From assembly GCF_042879035.1 (NCBI RefSeq), contig NZ_JBIAOU010000007.1, positions 124,001 through 188,000 of the forward strand: DNA of 64,000 nt, given 5' to 3'. The notes beneath the pieces are model-generated. The model was not told where the DNA came from. It did not search any database and saw nothing but the letters and a program-made list of their open reading frames with translations. Positions 52,109 to 60,822 of this stretch are shown piece by piece; the stretch's first letter is position 1, and each line of letters begins with the position of its first letter. Both the position numbers and the translations under genes were made by a program. Source of the stretch: Rhodococcus_G sp042879035. GTDB lineage: Bacteria > Actinomycetota > Actinomycetes > Mycobacteriales > Mycobacteriaceae.

Positions 52109-52933
52109 TCAGCGGTTGTTGTAGCCGGCGTCGACGGGGAGGGTGACGCCGGTGATGTAGCGCGCCTCGTCGGACGCGAGGAAGACGATGGCGTTGCTGA
52201 TGTCGACGGCCTCGATCAGCTCGACGGGCATCGGGTTCTTGTAGGCGTCGTCGTTCGCGACCTCGGGGTGCGCATTGACGAACGCGCCGTATTCGGCGTT
52301 GGCGACCATCGGGGTGTTGACGCCGGTCGGATGAATGGTGTTGACGCGAATGAAGTTCTTGGCCAACTGCTTCGAGTACAGCCGCATGAGTCCGACGACG
52401 CCGTGCTTGGCGGCCGAGTAACCCGCCTGGCCGGGGAAGGTGTTGAGCCCGATGCTGGTCAGCCCTGCCGCGGAGCTGGTGATCGCGACGGATCCGCCCT
52501 CGCCGCGCTCGATCATGCCGGGCACCGCAACCTCGAGGACGTGCCAGACGCCGGTGAGCATGGTGTCGACGGCGTCGTGCCATGCCTGCGGCTCGCTGCC
52601 CTGGTCGATCACGGGCATGATGCCGGCGTTCGGCACCAGGATGTCGACGTGGCCGAACTGCTCGATGCCCGCGTCGTAGGCGCGCTGGACGTCCTCGCGG
52701 TTGCGCACGTCGCCGATCGTGGTGACGATCCGGCCACCGGCGTCCTTCACCAGACGCTCGGTCTCGGCGAGGTCCTCCTCGGTGGCCATCGGGTAGAACA
52801 CGGACGGGATCTGCGCGCAGATGTCCATGCCGATGATCGCCGCACCCTCCTCGGCGAGGCGGACGGCGTGGGAGCGGCCCTGCCCGCGCGCCACGCCGGT
52901 GATGAATGCGACCTTGCCTTCGAGCCTGTTCAT
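52109..52933 (-). CDS. Mycofactocin-coupled SDR (carveol dehydrogenase-like)
   Basis: This 274-residue SDR has the features of the mycofactocin-associated subfamily: GVARGQGRSHAVRLAEEGA at the cofactor site, an insert after beta-2 (DICAQIPSVFYPM) and catalytic YSAAK. These enzymes hold NAD(H) tightly and depend on mycofactocin for turnover. Carveol dehydrogenase of Rhodococcus is a member. With the aldehyde dehydrogenase it forms a two-gene operon. Confidence 0.87.
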   Translation of the reverse strand: MNRLEGKVAFITGVARGQGRSHAVRLAEEGAAIIGMDICAQIPSVFYPMATEEDLAETERLVKDAGGRIVTTIGDVRNREDVQRAYDAGIEQFGHVDILVPNAGIMPVIDQGSEPQAWHDAVDTMLTGVWHVLEVAVPGMIERGEGGSVAITSSAAGLTSIGLNTFPGQAGYSAAKHGVVGLMRLYSKQLAKNFIRVNTIHPTGVNTPMVANAEYGAFVNAHPEVANDDAYKNPMPVELIEAVDISNAIVFLASDEARYITGVTLPVDAGYNNR

Positions 52934-53065
52934 GGGATTCCTTCTCTCGCTGACTGTGTCGACCCGGGCCGTCGTCGATCGGGGCGCGATCGGACCGGGG
53001 AATCGACCACCGGGTGTCCGGGGAGGTGAGTGCGGGCGGGGATCCCGCGGCCGCTGTGAGTGCCG

Positions 53066-54079
53066 TCACAAAACGCTACGCGCAACCGTGGCATCCGTCA
53101 ACGCATTACAGATATCGTCATTCGTCTCATGTGTCATACTGCCGACCTGGTAGCAGGCGTGCGCCTCCGCCTGTTCGAAGGAGAGCAGCCGGCACATCCG
53201 CACGGCGCGCTCGTCGTCCGGGTCGATGCGCATCAGCGCGAGCTGGGCACCCGCGTCACGCAGGGCGGCGAGCGCGCACACCAGCAGGGCCGACCCGAGA
53301 CCCCTGCCCGAGGCGCGATCGGCGACGGCGAGGGCGCCGATCCACGCCGCCCGCAGCTCTTCGTGCTCGTGGAGCGTGGGGTCGAAGCGGACGAAACCCG
53401 CCGGCCGACCGTCCACGGAGGCGATCACGGTGGATCCGGAATCTGCTGCGCGCGAGAGTATGTCACGATTCCGGGGCGGCATGGTGGTCGCGGAGAGCAC
53501 CGCGTCCATCGCGCCGCCGAACTCCTCGACCGAGGCGGGCTCCGCCAGCGCAGCGTCGGTCGGCACGGGGTCGAGCGGCGCGGCCCACGGTCCCGACAGG
53601 TGGCGCACCAGCGTCCACTGTCGCCTGACCGCGGGCACGCCGAATCGGGACGTCAACCGCTCGGAGGCGGGATGCGAACCGTAGGCCCACGCCCGCAGCA
53701 CCCGCGCCCCCGTTCCGGCCCAGCCGCCGTCGCCCGCGGTGTCCAGCCCCAACTCCTCGACCAGAAGCGTGGCGATCCCGCGCGACCGGTAGTCGGGGTC
53801 CACGACGAACTGCCCGACGCCGAATCCGTCGGTGTCCACCGCGAGGTGCAGGTAGGCGACCACCACCCACGGCACGTCGGGTCGGGCACTCAGGTCGCGC
53901 CGGGCCCGGATCGGCAGGTGCCACACCCGCTGCTCGTCGTCCGAGCGACCGTCGACCGCAGCCGGGTCGACGGCCGAGAATCCCGCCTCGGCGTCGTAGT
54001 CGGCAGCCCGGCGCACCAGCCCGAGAACCTCGTCGCGGTCGTCCGCGGTCAGCTCGCCACACCAGCGGTAAGAGATCAT
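53066..54079 (-). CDS. Tandem GNAT acetyltransferase, MshD-like architecture
   Basis: The 337-residue protein has two GNAT domains. The first has an acetyl-CoA loop FVVDPDYRSRGIATLL and the second ALAVADRASGRGLGSALL. The layout is that of mycothiol synthase MshD, but the sequence is divergent and the context is catabolic, so another acetyl acceptor is possible. GAGGAG precedes ATG 54079. The gap to the Rieske gene holds the shared operator, so it may belong to the same regulon. Confidence 0.8.
   Translation of the reverse strand: MISYRWCGELTADDRDEVLGLVRRAADYDAEAGFSAVDPAAVDGRSDDEQRVWHLPIRARRDLSARPDVPWVVVAYLHLAVDTDGFGVGQFVVDPDYRSRGIATLLVEELGLDTAGDGGWAGTGARVLRAWAYGSHPASERLTSRFGVPAVRRQWTLVRHLSGPWAAPLDPVPTDAALAEPASVEEFGGAMDAVLSATTMPPRNRDILSRAADSGSTVIASVDGRPAGFVRFDPTLHEHEELRAAWIGALAVADRASGRGLGSALLVCALAALRDAGAQLALMRIDPDDERAVRMCRLLSFEQAEAHACYQVGSMTHETNDDICNALTDATVARSVL
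53073..53101 (-). promoter_or_regulatory. Promoter TTGACG-N17-TAGCGT inside GNAT 3' end
   Basis: Leftward TTGACG (53101-53096) and TAGCGT (53078-53073), 17 bases apart, overlap the last codons of the acetyltransferase gene. They should drive the mycofactocin-type SDR and aldehyde dehydrogenase genes with a leader of about 130 bases. The hexamers are identical to those at 44352-44380. Confidence 0.6.
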
Positions 54080-54161
54080 CCCTACTCCTCGTCGAGCGGA
54101 TCTGCCCACAAATCTAACGGCCGTCGGTTTAGGCCGCAAGGGTGCGACCGGAAGCCGAGGG

Positions 54162-54193
54162 TTTACAACTAAACCTAACTCATTTAGATTTAG
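54162..54193. promoter_or_regulatory. Rieske promoter with two overlapping CTAAAYCT-N7-TTAG sites
   Basis: Rightward TTTACA (54162-54167), 17 bases, TAGATT (54185-54190) is a near-canonical promoter for the oxygenase gene. CTAAACCT-N7-TTAG (plus strand, 54169-54187) and CTAAATCT-N7-TTAG (minus strand, 54175-54193) overlap across it. This makes a palindromic double operator between the divergent GNAT and Rieske genes. Confidence 0.75.
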
Positions 54194-54269
54194 CTCATGG
54201 ATCGGTCGGTCCGGCGTGAGGGCGTCACGGACCGGGGCCGACGTCGCAGACGAGATTGGGAGGAAACCG

Positions 54270-55439
54270 ATGACCGAGGTCGGAGCACCCCGCGAGGAAC
54301 GCATTCGGCGGGCACTGGACCACCTGCGCAACGACACCACCGACGAGTTCGAACACCTCACCTGGTTCGAGCCGGAGGAATTCACCGATCCGGCCGTCGC
54401 CAAGCGCGAACGGGACCTGGTCTTCGGGCGGGTACCCAGCATCGTCGCCCACGGATCGGAGATCCCCAAGGCCGGCGACTTCTTCACACTGCAGCTGCCA
54501 CGGAACAACGTCATCGTCGTCCGCCAGCGCGACGGCAGCGTCAAGACGCTGGTGAACCTGTGCCGGCACCGCGGCGCCATGGTGGAGAAGGAGGAGAAGG
54601 GCCGCTGCCGGCTGTTCTCCTGCCCGTACCACCGGTGGTCGTACGACACGGACGGCAGCCTGCGCACCATCACCCGCGACAACACCTTCGGTGAGGCCGA
54701 GCGGGAGAAGATGGGCCTGATCCAGCTGCCGACCGAGGAGCGGCACGGCTTCATCTGGGTGGTCGACGACGCCGACGCCGACATCGACGTGGCCGCGTGG
54801 CTGGGCCCCGAGATGGACGCGATCCTCTCGACCTACGACCTGGAGTCGAAGGTCGCGGTCAAGGCCGAGGGCTTCGACGAGCCGGTGAACTGGAAGATCA
54901 TGCAGGACGCCTTCCTCGACGGCTACCACATCCAGTACGCCCACCCGAACACCGCGGCGAAGCACATCCACACCAACGTGATGGCGTTCGACGACTTCGG
55001 CAGGCACTGCCGGTTCATCGCCCTGCGCAAGTCGATCGACCGCTGGATCGAGGAGGATCCCGGCGACCGCAGCCTGGCGAAGGACGTCACCGAGACGCAC
55101 TTCCTGCTTCCGAACAGCACCCTGCTGCGTCAGCCGGATCACTTCCAGCTCTTGACCTTCCGTCCTCATCCGACAGATCCGCAGCGCAGCCGCATGGAGA
55201 TGCGGCTGATCGTGCCGAAGGTCGAGGACACCGAGCTGACCGAGGAGAAGTGGACCCGGATCTGGGACAAGAACTGGGAGATCCTCCTCGCCGTGCTGCA
55301 CGCCGAGGACTTCCCCCTGCTGCGCGACTCGCAGGTGAGCATGAGCAGTGCCAGCGCCGGCCGGATGGTCATCGGCCGAAACGAGGTCGCCAACCAGGTG
55401 TTCCGGCGCGAAACCCAGAAACTGTTGAGCGAGAACTGA
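54270..55439 (+). CDS. Rieske non-heme iron oxygenase, alpha subunit
   Basis: The 389-residue oxygenase has the Rieske ligands Cys98-R-His100 and Cys118-P-Y-His121. The mononuclear iron region is NWKIMQDAFLDGYHIQYAHP with two His. The length fits single-component terminal oxygenases of the aromatic-ring-hydroxylating family. No beta subunit is adjacent. The likely electron donor is the reductase at 46631. GGGAGG at 54258-54263 fixes the ATG. The next gene follows after 20 bases. Confidence 0.92.
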   Translation: MTEVGAPREERIRRALDHLRNDTTDEFEHLTWFEPEEFTDPAVAKRERDLVFGRVPSIVAHGSEIPKAGDFFTLQLPRNNVIVVRQRDGSVKTLVNLCRHRGAMVEKEEKGRCRLFSCPYHRWSYDTDGSLRTITRDNTFGEAEREKMGLIQLPTEERHGFIWVVDDADADIDVAAWLGPEMDAILSTYDLESKVAVKAEGFDEPVNWKIMQDAFLDGYHIQYAHPNTAAKHIHTNVMAFDDFGRHCRFIALRKSIDRWIEEDPGDRSLAKDVTETHFLLPNSTLLRQPDHFQLLTFRPHPTDPQRSRMEMRLIVPKVEDTELTEEKWTRIWDKNWEILLAVLHAEDFPLLRDSQVSMSSASAGRMVIGRNEVANQVFRRETQKLLSEN

Positions 55440-55459
55440 CTTCCGAGGAGTAACAGACC

Positions 55460-56611
55460 GTGGAGAGCGATCTCTTCGACAACGACCACGAACTGTTCCG
55501 CGCCGCGGTGCGCGGATTCGTGGAACGCCACGTGGTACCCAATCTGGAGAAGTGGGACGCGAACCGTCTCATCGACCGCGACACCTGGCTGACCGCCGGC
55601 CGCCAGGGCCTGCTCGGGCTGACGGTGCCGGAGGAGTTCGGCGGCCCCGGCGAGACGGACTACCGCTACCGCGTGGTGATCCAGGAGGAGATCGCCCGCG
55701 TCGGCGCGTCCGCGCTGCAGTCGGGCTTCTCCACCAACGACGACATCGTGCTGAACTACCTGCTCCGGCACGCCGACGACGACCAGAAGCGCCGCTGGCT
55801 ACCGGGATTCGTGACGGGCGAGACGATCGGTGCGATCGCGATGAGCGAGCCCGCCGCCGGCAGCGACCTGCGCGCCGTCACCACCACCGCCGTCCGGGAC
55901 GGCAACGAGTGGGTTCTGAACGGCGCCAAGACGTTCATCACCAGCGGTATCCTCGCCGACCTGGTGGTCGTCTTCGCCAAGACCGACCAGGACGCCGGCT
56001 CCAAGGCGTTCAGCCTGTTCGTCGTCGAGGACGGCGCCCCCGGCTTCACCCGCGGCCGCAAACTCGACAAGGTGGGCCTGCACGCCCAGGACACCGCCGA
56101 GCTCTTCTTCGACAACGTCCGGATCCCGCAGGAGAACCTCCTCGGGGAACGGGGAGCAGGCTTCGCGTACCTGATGCAGTCGCTGCCCCTCGAACGGCTC
56201 GGCATCGGCATCGCCGCGCAGGTCTCCGCCGAGGCGGTGTTCTCCTGGACGATGGACTACGTCCGCGAACGCACCGCGTTCGGCAAGCGGATCGGCGAAT
56301 TCCAGGGCATGGGCTTCGATCTCGCGAAACTACGCACCGCCGTCGAGGTCTCGCGCGCGTACATCGACCGCTGCATCCGCGAGTACAACCAGGGCACCCT
56401 CACGGCCGTGGACGCGTCCAAGGCGAAGCTCTGGGCAACCGAACTGCAGGGGCAGGTCGTCGACGCCGGCGTCCAGTACCACGGCGGCTACGGCTACATG
56501 ATGGAATACCCCGTCGCCAAGGCCTACCTGGACCACCGGATCCAACGGATCTACGGCGGCACCAACGAGATCATGAAAGAGATCATCCACCGGGACCTGA
56601 TGAAGGCCTGA
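55460..56611 (+). CDS. Acyl-CoA dehydrogenase, LCAD type
   Basis: The 383-residue flavoenzyme starts at GTG and has AMSEPAAGSDLRA, YHGGYGYMMEYP and IYGGTNEIMKE. As at 37034, the canonical YEGT Glu is Gly, as in long-chain acyl-CoA dehydrogenases. It is the paralog of that gene. Co-transcription with a Rieske oxygenase suggests that the oxygenase substrate or product is a CoA thioester or its acid. A strong terminator follows. Confidence 0.92.
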   Translation: MESDLFDNDHELFRAAVRGFVERHVVPNLEKWDANRLIDRDTWLTAGRQGLLGLTVPEEFGGPGETDYRYRVVIQEEIARVGASALQSGFSTNDDIVLNYLLRHADDDQKRRWLPGFVTGETIGAIAMSEPAAGSDLRAVTTTAVRDGNEWVLNGAKTFITSGILADLVVVFAKTDQDAGSKAFSLFVVEDGAPGFTRGRKLDKVGLHAQDTAELFFDNVRIPQENLLGERGAGFAYLMQSLPLERLGIGIAAQVSAEAVFSWTMDYVRERTAFGKRIGEFQGMGFDLAKLRTAVEVSRAYIDRCIREYNQGTLTAVDASKAKLWATELQGQVVDAGVQYHGGYGYMMEYPVAKAYLDHRIQRIYGGTNEIMKEIIHRDLMKA

Positions 56612-56635
56612 CCTTCACCCTGTGCGCGTGGTGCC

Positions 56636-56669
56636 ACCGTGGGGCGGATCATCGGATCCGCCCCACGGT
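56636..56669 (+). terminator. Strong hairpin after the Rieske-ACAD operon
   Basis: A perfect 15-base stem (ACCGTGGGGCGGATC with its complement) closes a four-base loop, starting 24 bases after the acyl-CoA dehydrogenase stop codon. It probably ends the operon. Confidence 0.8.
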
Positions 56670-56732
56670 CGTGTCCGGAACCGGTCGTCGAACGCCTGCA
56701 CCTCGCAGCGGGACCGTCTACGCTCGAAACCT

Positions 56733-57155
56733 ATGGATCGTTGGTTAGCGGCGCCATCCCGACCGACCCGAACCGCGCTTCTCGTCGGCACATTCGCCAC
56801 CGCCGTCCTCGGCGCCGCGCTCATGGAACCGGCCACCGCGGCGGCCGACGAGTACGGCCCCCGCCAGCCGGACCGGGACTCCGCGGTGACGTACTCGGTG
56901 CAGCACCCTCGGCCCCTTCCGATCCGGATGAACGACCCCGGATGCCGCCCCGACTCGGCCCACGGTTCCGGTCGATGCGATGTCGTGGATCGCGCCGACC
57001 GGAGGTGGCCGTGGACTGGATTCCTTCGGGGGCCTGGGCGTTCGAGGTGAACACGCTCACGAAGCAGTCCACCGTGTACACACCACCCTCCCCCGGTGTC
57101 GCCTGGGCCGCGATGGGTTGCGAGGTCGAACTCCACTGCAGCGGAACCACGATCT
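56733..57155 (+). pseudogene. Broken secreted-protein gene
   Basis: From ATG 56733 a typical signal peptide is encoded (basic start, TALLVGTFATAVLGAALM, ATAAADE). It is followed by about 45 residues of an exported protein. Near 56990 the protein-like sequence jumps to another frame (VAVDWIPSGAWAFEVNTLT, WAAMGCEVELHCSGTTI) and breaks off at about 57155. There it meets DNA coding for a different protein on the other strand. TACGCT (56719-56724) could be its old leaderless -10. I do not recognise the family. Confidence 0.55.
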
Positions 57156-57236
57156 GTTGTCGGGAACCGTCCGGGCGAGGTTGATGTTGTGCGAGACGAT
57201 GAGGATCGTCGCTTCGATCTCGGTGTTGATTTCTGA
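57156..57236 (-). pseudogene. Fragment of an MceG/Mkl-type ABC ATPase
   Basis: Twenty-seven codons read as the H-loop region of the ATPase that powers Mce lipid importers: EATILIVSHNINLARTVPDN. Neither Walker motif is present and both sides are unrelated sequence, so it is a remnant. The match to the mycobacterial protein is from memory of its VTHNINIARTVPDN segment. From 57237 to 57390 I see nothing supportable. Confidence 0.6.
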
Positions 57237-57390
57237 CCGACACCTCGATGCCCACCCCTGGTTCCTTCCACCGTGCGACATGCGCGCGTTTCGATTGACC
57301 CCGCCGTGCCCCGACCACGGCGGCTTCTTCGACCTGTCCTCCGCGACTCGGGTCGCGGACCGCTCTCGCCGGCTGCACCGGCGAGGTGTG

Positions 57391-59037
57391 TCAGACCGTT
57401 TCCGGCACCCGACGCTGCAACGCAACGTCGACCATGCCGAGCCGATTCACCACCTTGACCCTCGGACGACCCGCGACCCGTCCGGCCTTGCGTTCGTGTG
57501 CGTCCAGCCGCTTCCACCCCGCCAGATCGACGCGATCGGCGTGCCGCTGCGCGAGCAGCCGACGGAACGCGCTCAGTTCTTCCTCCACGGACCCGAGTCG
57601 ACCCGCCGCGAAGTCCGACACCAGCTCTGCGACAGTCTGTTCCGAGCACAGCCGGTTGGACCCGATCACGCCGATGGGGCCACGCTTGAGCCAGCCGGCC
57701 GTGTAGACGCCGCGCACGGGGGTCCCTGTCGCTGGATCGTGGACGACGCCGTTGCGGTTCGGCAGCACACCGAGTACGTCGTCGAACGGCACGCCGGGCA
57801 GCGGGCGGCCTCGGAAGCCGACCGAACGGAGGACGAGCCCCGCGGTCAGGTCCTCGACCTCGGGGTCTCCACCGAGCGCCGGCCCGGTGACCTCGACCCG
57901 CAGGCCGTCCGTCACCGTCGCACCGAGCACCTCGGTCGGCGACCGGAAGAACTGCAGGTGGATCTGCCGGTTGCCCGGCACCGGCCGGGCGTGGTGGTAC
58001 CGGTCGAGGATGGACGCGCGGATGCGGGTCAACTCGTCGGCGGCGAGCGCGGGATCGAACGGGTGCGACGCCGTCACATCCAGCCCGGGAAGGTTCCCGA
58101 GGCCCAGCAGCTCCGGTGTGCTGAACGCCGCGTGCTCCGGGCCACGTCGGCCGAGGACCACCACCTTCCGAATCCTGCTGGCGACCAGCGCCTCCAGGGC
58201 GTGCTCGGCGATGTCGGTACCGATCAGGCGGGAGGCGTCGCTCGTCAGGATCCGGGCGACGTCGAGCGCCACGTTCCCGTTGCCCACGACGACGGCGCAC
58301 TCGCCCGTCAGGTCGAATTTCGCGTCGGCGTGATCGGGATGGCCGTTGTACCAGAGCACGAAGTCGCGCGCGGCGACCGTGCCCGGCAGGTGCTCACCGG
58401 GAATGCCGAGCCGCCGGTCCCCCTCGGCACCCGATGCGTAGACCACCGCATGGTGGTGCCGCAGCAGCTCGTCGTGCGTGACGTGCACTCCCACTTCGGT
58501 GTTCAGGTGGACGGTGCAGGACTTCCTGCCGAGCGTGCGGGCGAACAGCTTGGCGATCCCCTTGGTGGCAGCGTGGTCGGGTGCCACCCCGTAGCGGACG
58601 AGACCGCCCGGCGTGGGCAGCTTCTCGAGGATGGTGACCTCGACGTCGAGCCCCTTCGTCGTGCACAGCGCATCCGCGACGTAGCACGCCGACGGTCCGC
58701 TGCCCACGATCGCCACCCGAAGGGTTCCGGGGCTACTCGTCCCGACCGGCGGCGCCTTCTCGTCCGTCGACGTAACCCGAGGCCGGTCGCGGAAGTATGC
58801 CGCGTTCATCTCGACGAAAGGTTGTGTCGCGGAGGTGATGTCCTCCGGGGGCACGATCGCGTCCACCGGGCATTCGTCGATGCAGGCGCCGCAGTCGATG
58901 CACGTGTCGGGATCGATGAAGAGCATCTCGGTCCGGATGGTCACCCGCTCCTGCGGGGTCGGATGGATGCAGTCGACCGGGCATACCGCGACGCAACTCG
59001 CGTCGTTGCAGCACGGTTGGGTCACCACGTGCGCCAT
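57391..59037 (-). CDS. Ferredoxin-fused ferredoxin-NADP reductase (FprB-like)
   Basis: The 548-residue protein starts with a two-cluster ferredoxin domain (Cys at 9, 10, 15, 19, 23 and 46, 49, 52, 56, with CIDCGACIDECP). It continues as an adrenodoxin-reductase-type flavoprotein (VGSGPSACYVADAL, GNGNVALDVARIL, GPIGVIGSNR). FprB of mycobacteria has the same fusion. It should pass electrons from NADPH to P450 ferredoxins. Its upstream dyad resembles the one at the P450-ferredoxin promoter. GAGGAG precedes the ATG. Confidence 0.92.
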   Translation of the reverse strand: MAHVVTQPCCNDASCVAVCPVDCIHPTPQERVTIRTEMLFIDPDTCIDCGACIDECPVDAIVPPEDITSATQPFVEMNAAYFRDRPRVTSTDEKAPPVGTSSPGTLRVAIVGSGPSACYVADALCTTKGLDVEVTILEKLPTPGGLVRYGVAPDHAATKGIAKLFARTLGRKSCTVHLNTEVGVHVTHDELLRHHHAVVYASGAEGDRRLGIPGEHLPGTVAARDFVLWYNGHPDHADAKFDLTGECAVVVGNGNVALDVARILTSDASRLIGTDIAEHALEALVASRIRKVVVLGRRGPEHAAFSTPELLGLGNLPGLDVTASHPFDPALAADELTRIRASILDRYHHARPVPGNRQIHLQFFRSPTEVLGATVTDGLRVEVTGPALGGDPEVEDLTAGLVLRSVGFRGRPLPGVPFDDVLGVLPNRNGVVHDPATGTPVRGVYTAGWLKRGPIGVIGSNRLCSEQTVAELVSDFAAGRLGSVEEELSAFRRLLAQRHADRVDLAGWKRLDAHERKAGRVAGRPRVKVVNRLGMVDVALQRRVPETV

Positions 59038-59179
59038 GGTCGCTCCTCATCGCTTGTCACCTCGGACCCACGTCTCATTGCTGAATTGACACGCAAGGCG
59101 CTTCGGAGGCGAACGCGGAAAACTATGTGGCCGTGAGTGTCACGTGATCGCTGTCCGGGATCCTCAGGCGAGCTGGTTT

Positions 59180-59204
59180 ACAGCTTACAGCTTCTGTCAT
59201 CTGT
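59180..59204. promoter_or_regulatory. ACAG-N3-ACAG-N3-CTGT-N3-CTGT operator
   Basis: Four half-sites with exact three-base spacing form a symmetrical dyad about 145 bases before the ferredoxin-reductase ATG. Three of the four half-sites recur, as ACAG-N3-CTGA-N3-CTGA, in the promoter spacer of the ferredoxin-P450 genes (62513-62530). The remaining 59038-59323 gap shows nothing else. Confidence 0.65.
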
Positions 59205-59323
59205 TATACGCCATGTGACCCACACCACGCAAGGTGCGGGACGGCCACGTGCCGCATCCGCCGCCTCGACAACAGCAGCCGACCGTACGCCGCATCGAGC
59301 GGCGTCGACGGAAAGGGCGAGCG

Positions 59324-59965
59324 TCAGCCGAACGGAGAAGCCGGGTCTTCGGCGGACGGGTCGGTGACGATTCCGGGCAGCAGAAGCCGGGTCAGGAAGC
59401 CGCGCAGGTCTGGGTCGCTCGCAGCACCGAAGTCCATGCGCCCCACCAGAATGAGCTCGACGAGAACGATCCAGTCGGTGATCTCACGGGTCGTCGCCCC
59501 GGGCCGGATCTCGCCGCGGTGCCGGGCGGCGTCGATCACCGGCGACCACATCTCGTGCGTCAGATCGGCGGCGAGTTCGGAACTGCCGGCCAGCGGGGCG
59601 CCCCACCCCAGGTGCTCCGGACCGACGATCAAGCGGATGAGCGGGTCCTTGCGGCCGAGGTCGACGAGGTGGACGAGGCCCTCGACGAGTTGCTCGGCGA
59701 CCGTCTCGTAGCGCGTCAGGAACTCGCGGGTCTCGTCGAAGAGCCGTCGCGACCGCACCTCGATGAGTGCCGTGACGAGGGCGTCGCGGTCCCGGAAATA
59801 CCTGTACAGCGTGGGCCGCGAGACCCCGGCCTCCCGGGCGATGTCGTCCATAGTCGACTTCAGTACCCCGTACCGCTGGAACGTCGATTCCGCGGCGGCG
59901 AGGATCTGCCCGCGAGCGACGCTCGCGTCCACACTGAGAACGCCCACCGCGCGTCGTCGCGCCAT
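59324..59965 (-). CDS. TetR regulator (ARRR family), second of three
   Basis: The 213-residue TetR has TMDDIAREAGVSRPTLYRYF and is a close relative of those at 59981 and 40250. It follows the gene at 59981 by 15 bases on the same strand. ATG 59965 is preferred because GAGGAG sits six bases before it. It, or its neighbour, is the likely reader of the ACAG/CTGT operators flanking this locus. Confidence 0.86.
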   Translation of the reverse strand: MARRRAVGVLSVDASVARGQILAAAESTFQRYGVLKSTMDDIAREAGVSRPTLYRYFRDRDALVTALIEVRSRRLFDETREFLTRYETVAEQLVEGLVHLVDLGRKDPLIRLIVGPEHLGWGAPLAGSSELAADLTHEMWSPVIDAARHRGEIRPGATTREITDWIVLVELILVGRMDFGAASDPDLRGFLTRLLLPGIVTDPSAEDPASPFG

Positions 59966-59980
59966 CTGCATCTCCTCGAA

Positions 59981-60649
59981 TCAGGCCGGATCGTCGACCA
60001 CGCCGGATGGCCTGCCTGCGCCCGCCTCCGCGCCGGCGAGCACTGTGCCGTCCACGATGGCGGGCAACAGGAATCGCGTCAGCATGCGACGGTGCTCGGG
60101 ATCGTCCTCGCTACCGAAATCCTTGCGCCCCATGAGAATCAGCTGCACCATCGTGATCCAGTCGCAGATGTCCTCGGTCGTGGTCCCCGGCCGGATCTCG
60201 CTCCGCTTACGCGCCTCGTCGATCAGCGGGGACCACATCTCGGTGGTGAGGCGCGCAGCCAGTCCCGAGCTGCCGAGCAGGGCCGTGGCCGTGTCCATGT
60301 GCTCGGGGCTGACGATCAGCTGCATGATCGGGTCACGTCGACCGCGGTCCACCAGGAAGACGAGCCCGTCGACGACCTGTTCGCCGAACGTCGGGCGCTG
60401 CCGGAGGTAGGCCCGGGCCTTGCCGAACAGCCGACGCGATCGAGCCTCCACCATCGCCGAGAGCACCGCATCACGGTCCCCGAAGTAGCGGTAGATCGTC
60501 GGCCTCGACACGCCGACCTCCTGGGCGATGTCGCCCATCGTGGTCTTGACCACTCCGTAGCGCTGGATCACGGCCTCGGCCGCAGTGAGGATCTTGGCCC
60601 GCGCATCATCTGCGTCGTCCCCCAGGACGCCGACGCGCCTGCGCGCCAT
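59981..60649 (-). CDS. TetR regulator (ARRR family), third of three
   Basis: The 222-residue TetR has TMGDIAQEVGVSRPTIYRYF, VSPEHMD and LMGRKDFGSEDDPEHRRML. It shares the last block almost exactly with the protein at 40250 (FGSDEDPEHRRML). GGAGGG precedes ATG 60649. Two adjacent related repressors next to a P450 system suggest either redundancy or different ligands. Confidence 0.87.
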   Translation of the reverse strand: MARRRVGVLGDDADDARAKILTAAEAVIQRYGVVKTTMGDIAQEVGVSRPTIYRYFGDRDAVLSAMVEARSRRLFGKARAYLRQRPTFGEQVVDGLVFLVDRGRRDPIMQLIVSPEHMDTATALLGSSGLAARLTTEMWSPLIDEARKRSEIRPGTTTEDICDWITMVQLILMGRKDFGSEDDPEHRRMLTRFLLPAIVDGTVLAGAEAGAGRPSGVVDDPA

Positions 60650-60822
60650 TCGACCCTCCACTTCACCGATCCCACTCGCCATCCGGCCAGAAGAGCCTAA
60701 CAAGCATTGCCCCTGGTCTCGCCGCGTGGCCTGCCACGGCACGGCTTCTCTCGAGCCGGGGACTCCCGGCGTGACCGCACCCCTGTTCGGTCACGCCGGC
60801 AGCAGTGGGATCGCGCGGTCCC

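Noticed and set aside
54197..54694. Open frame from ATG 54197 at the expected transcription start of the Rieske operon
   Set aside because: It overlaps the oxygenase gene in another frame and its product is Arg-rich without motifs. The ATG at 54270 has a strong ribosome site.
53066..54784. Longer minus-strand reading of the GNAT gene from 54784
   Set aside because: It would cross the divergent promoter and the Rieske gene. ATG 54079 has GAGGAG upstream.
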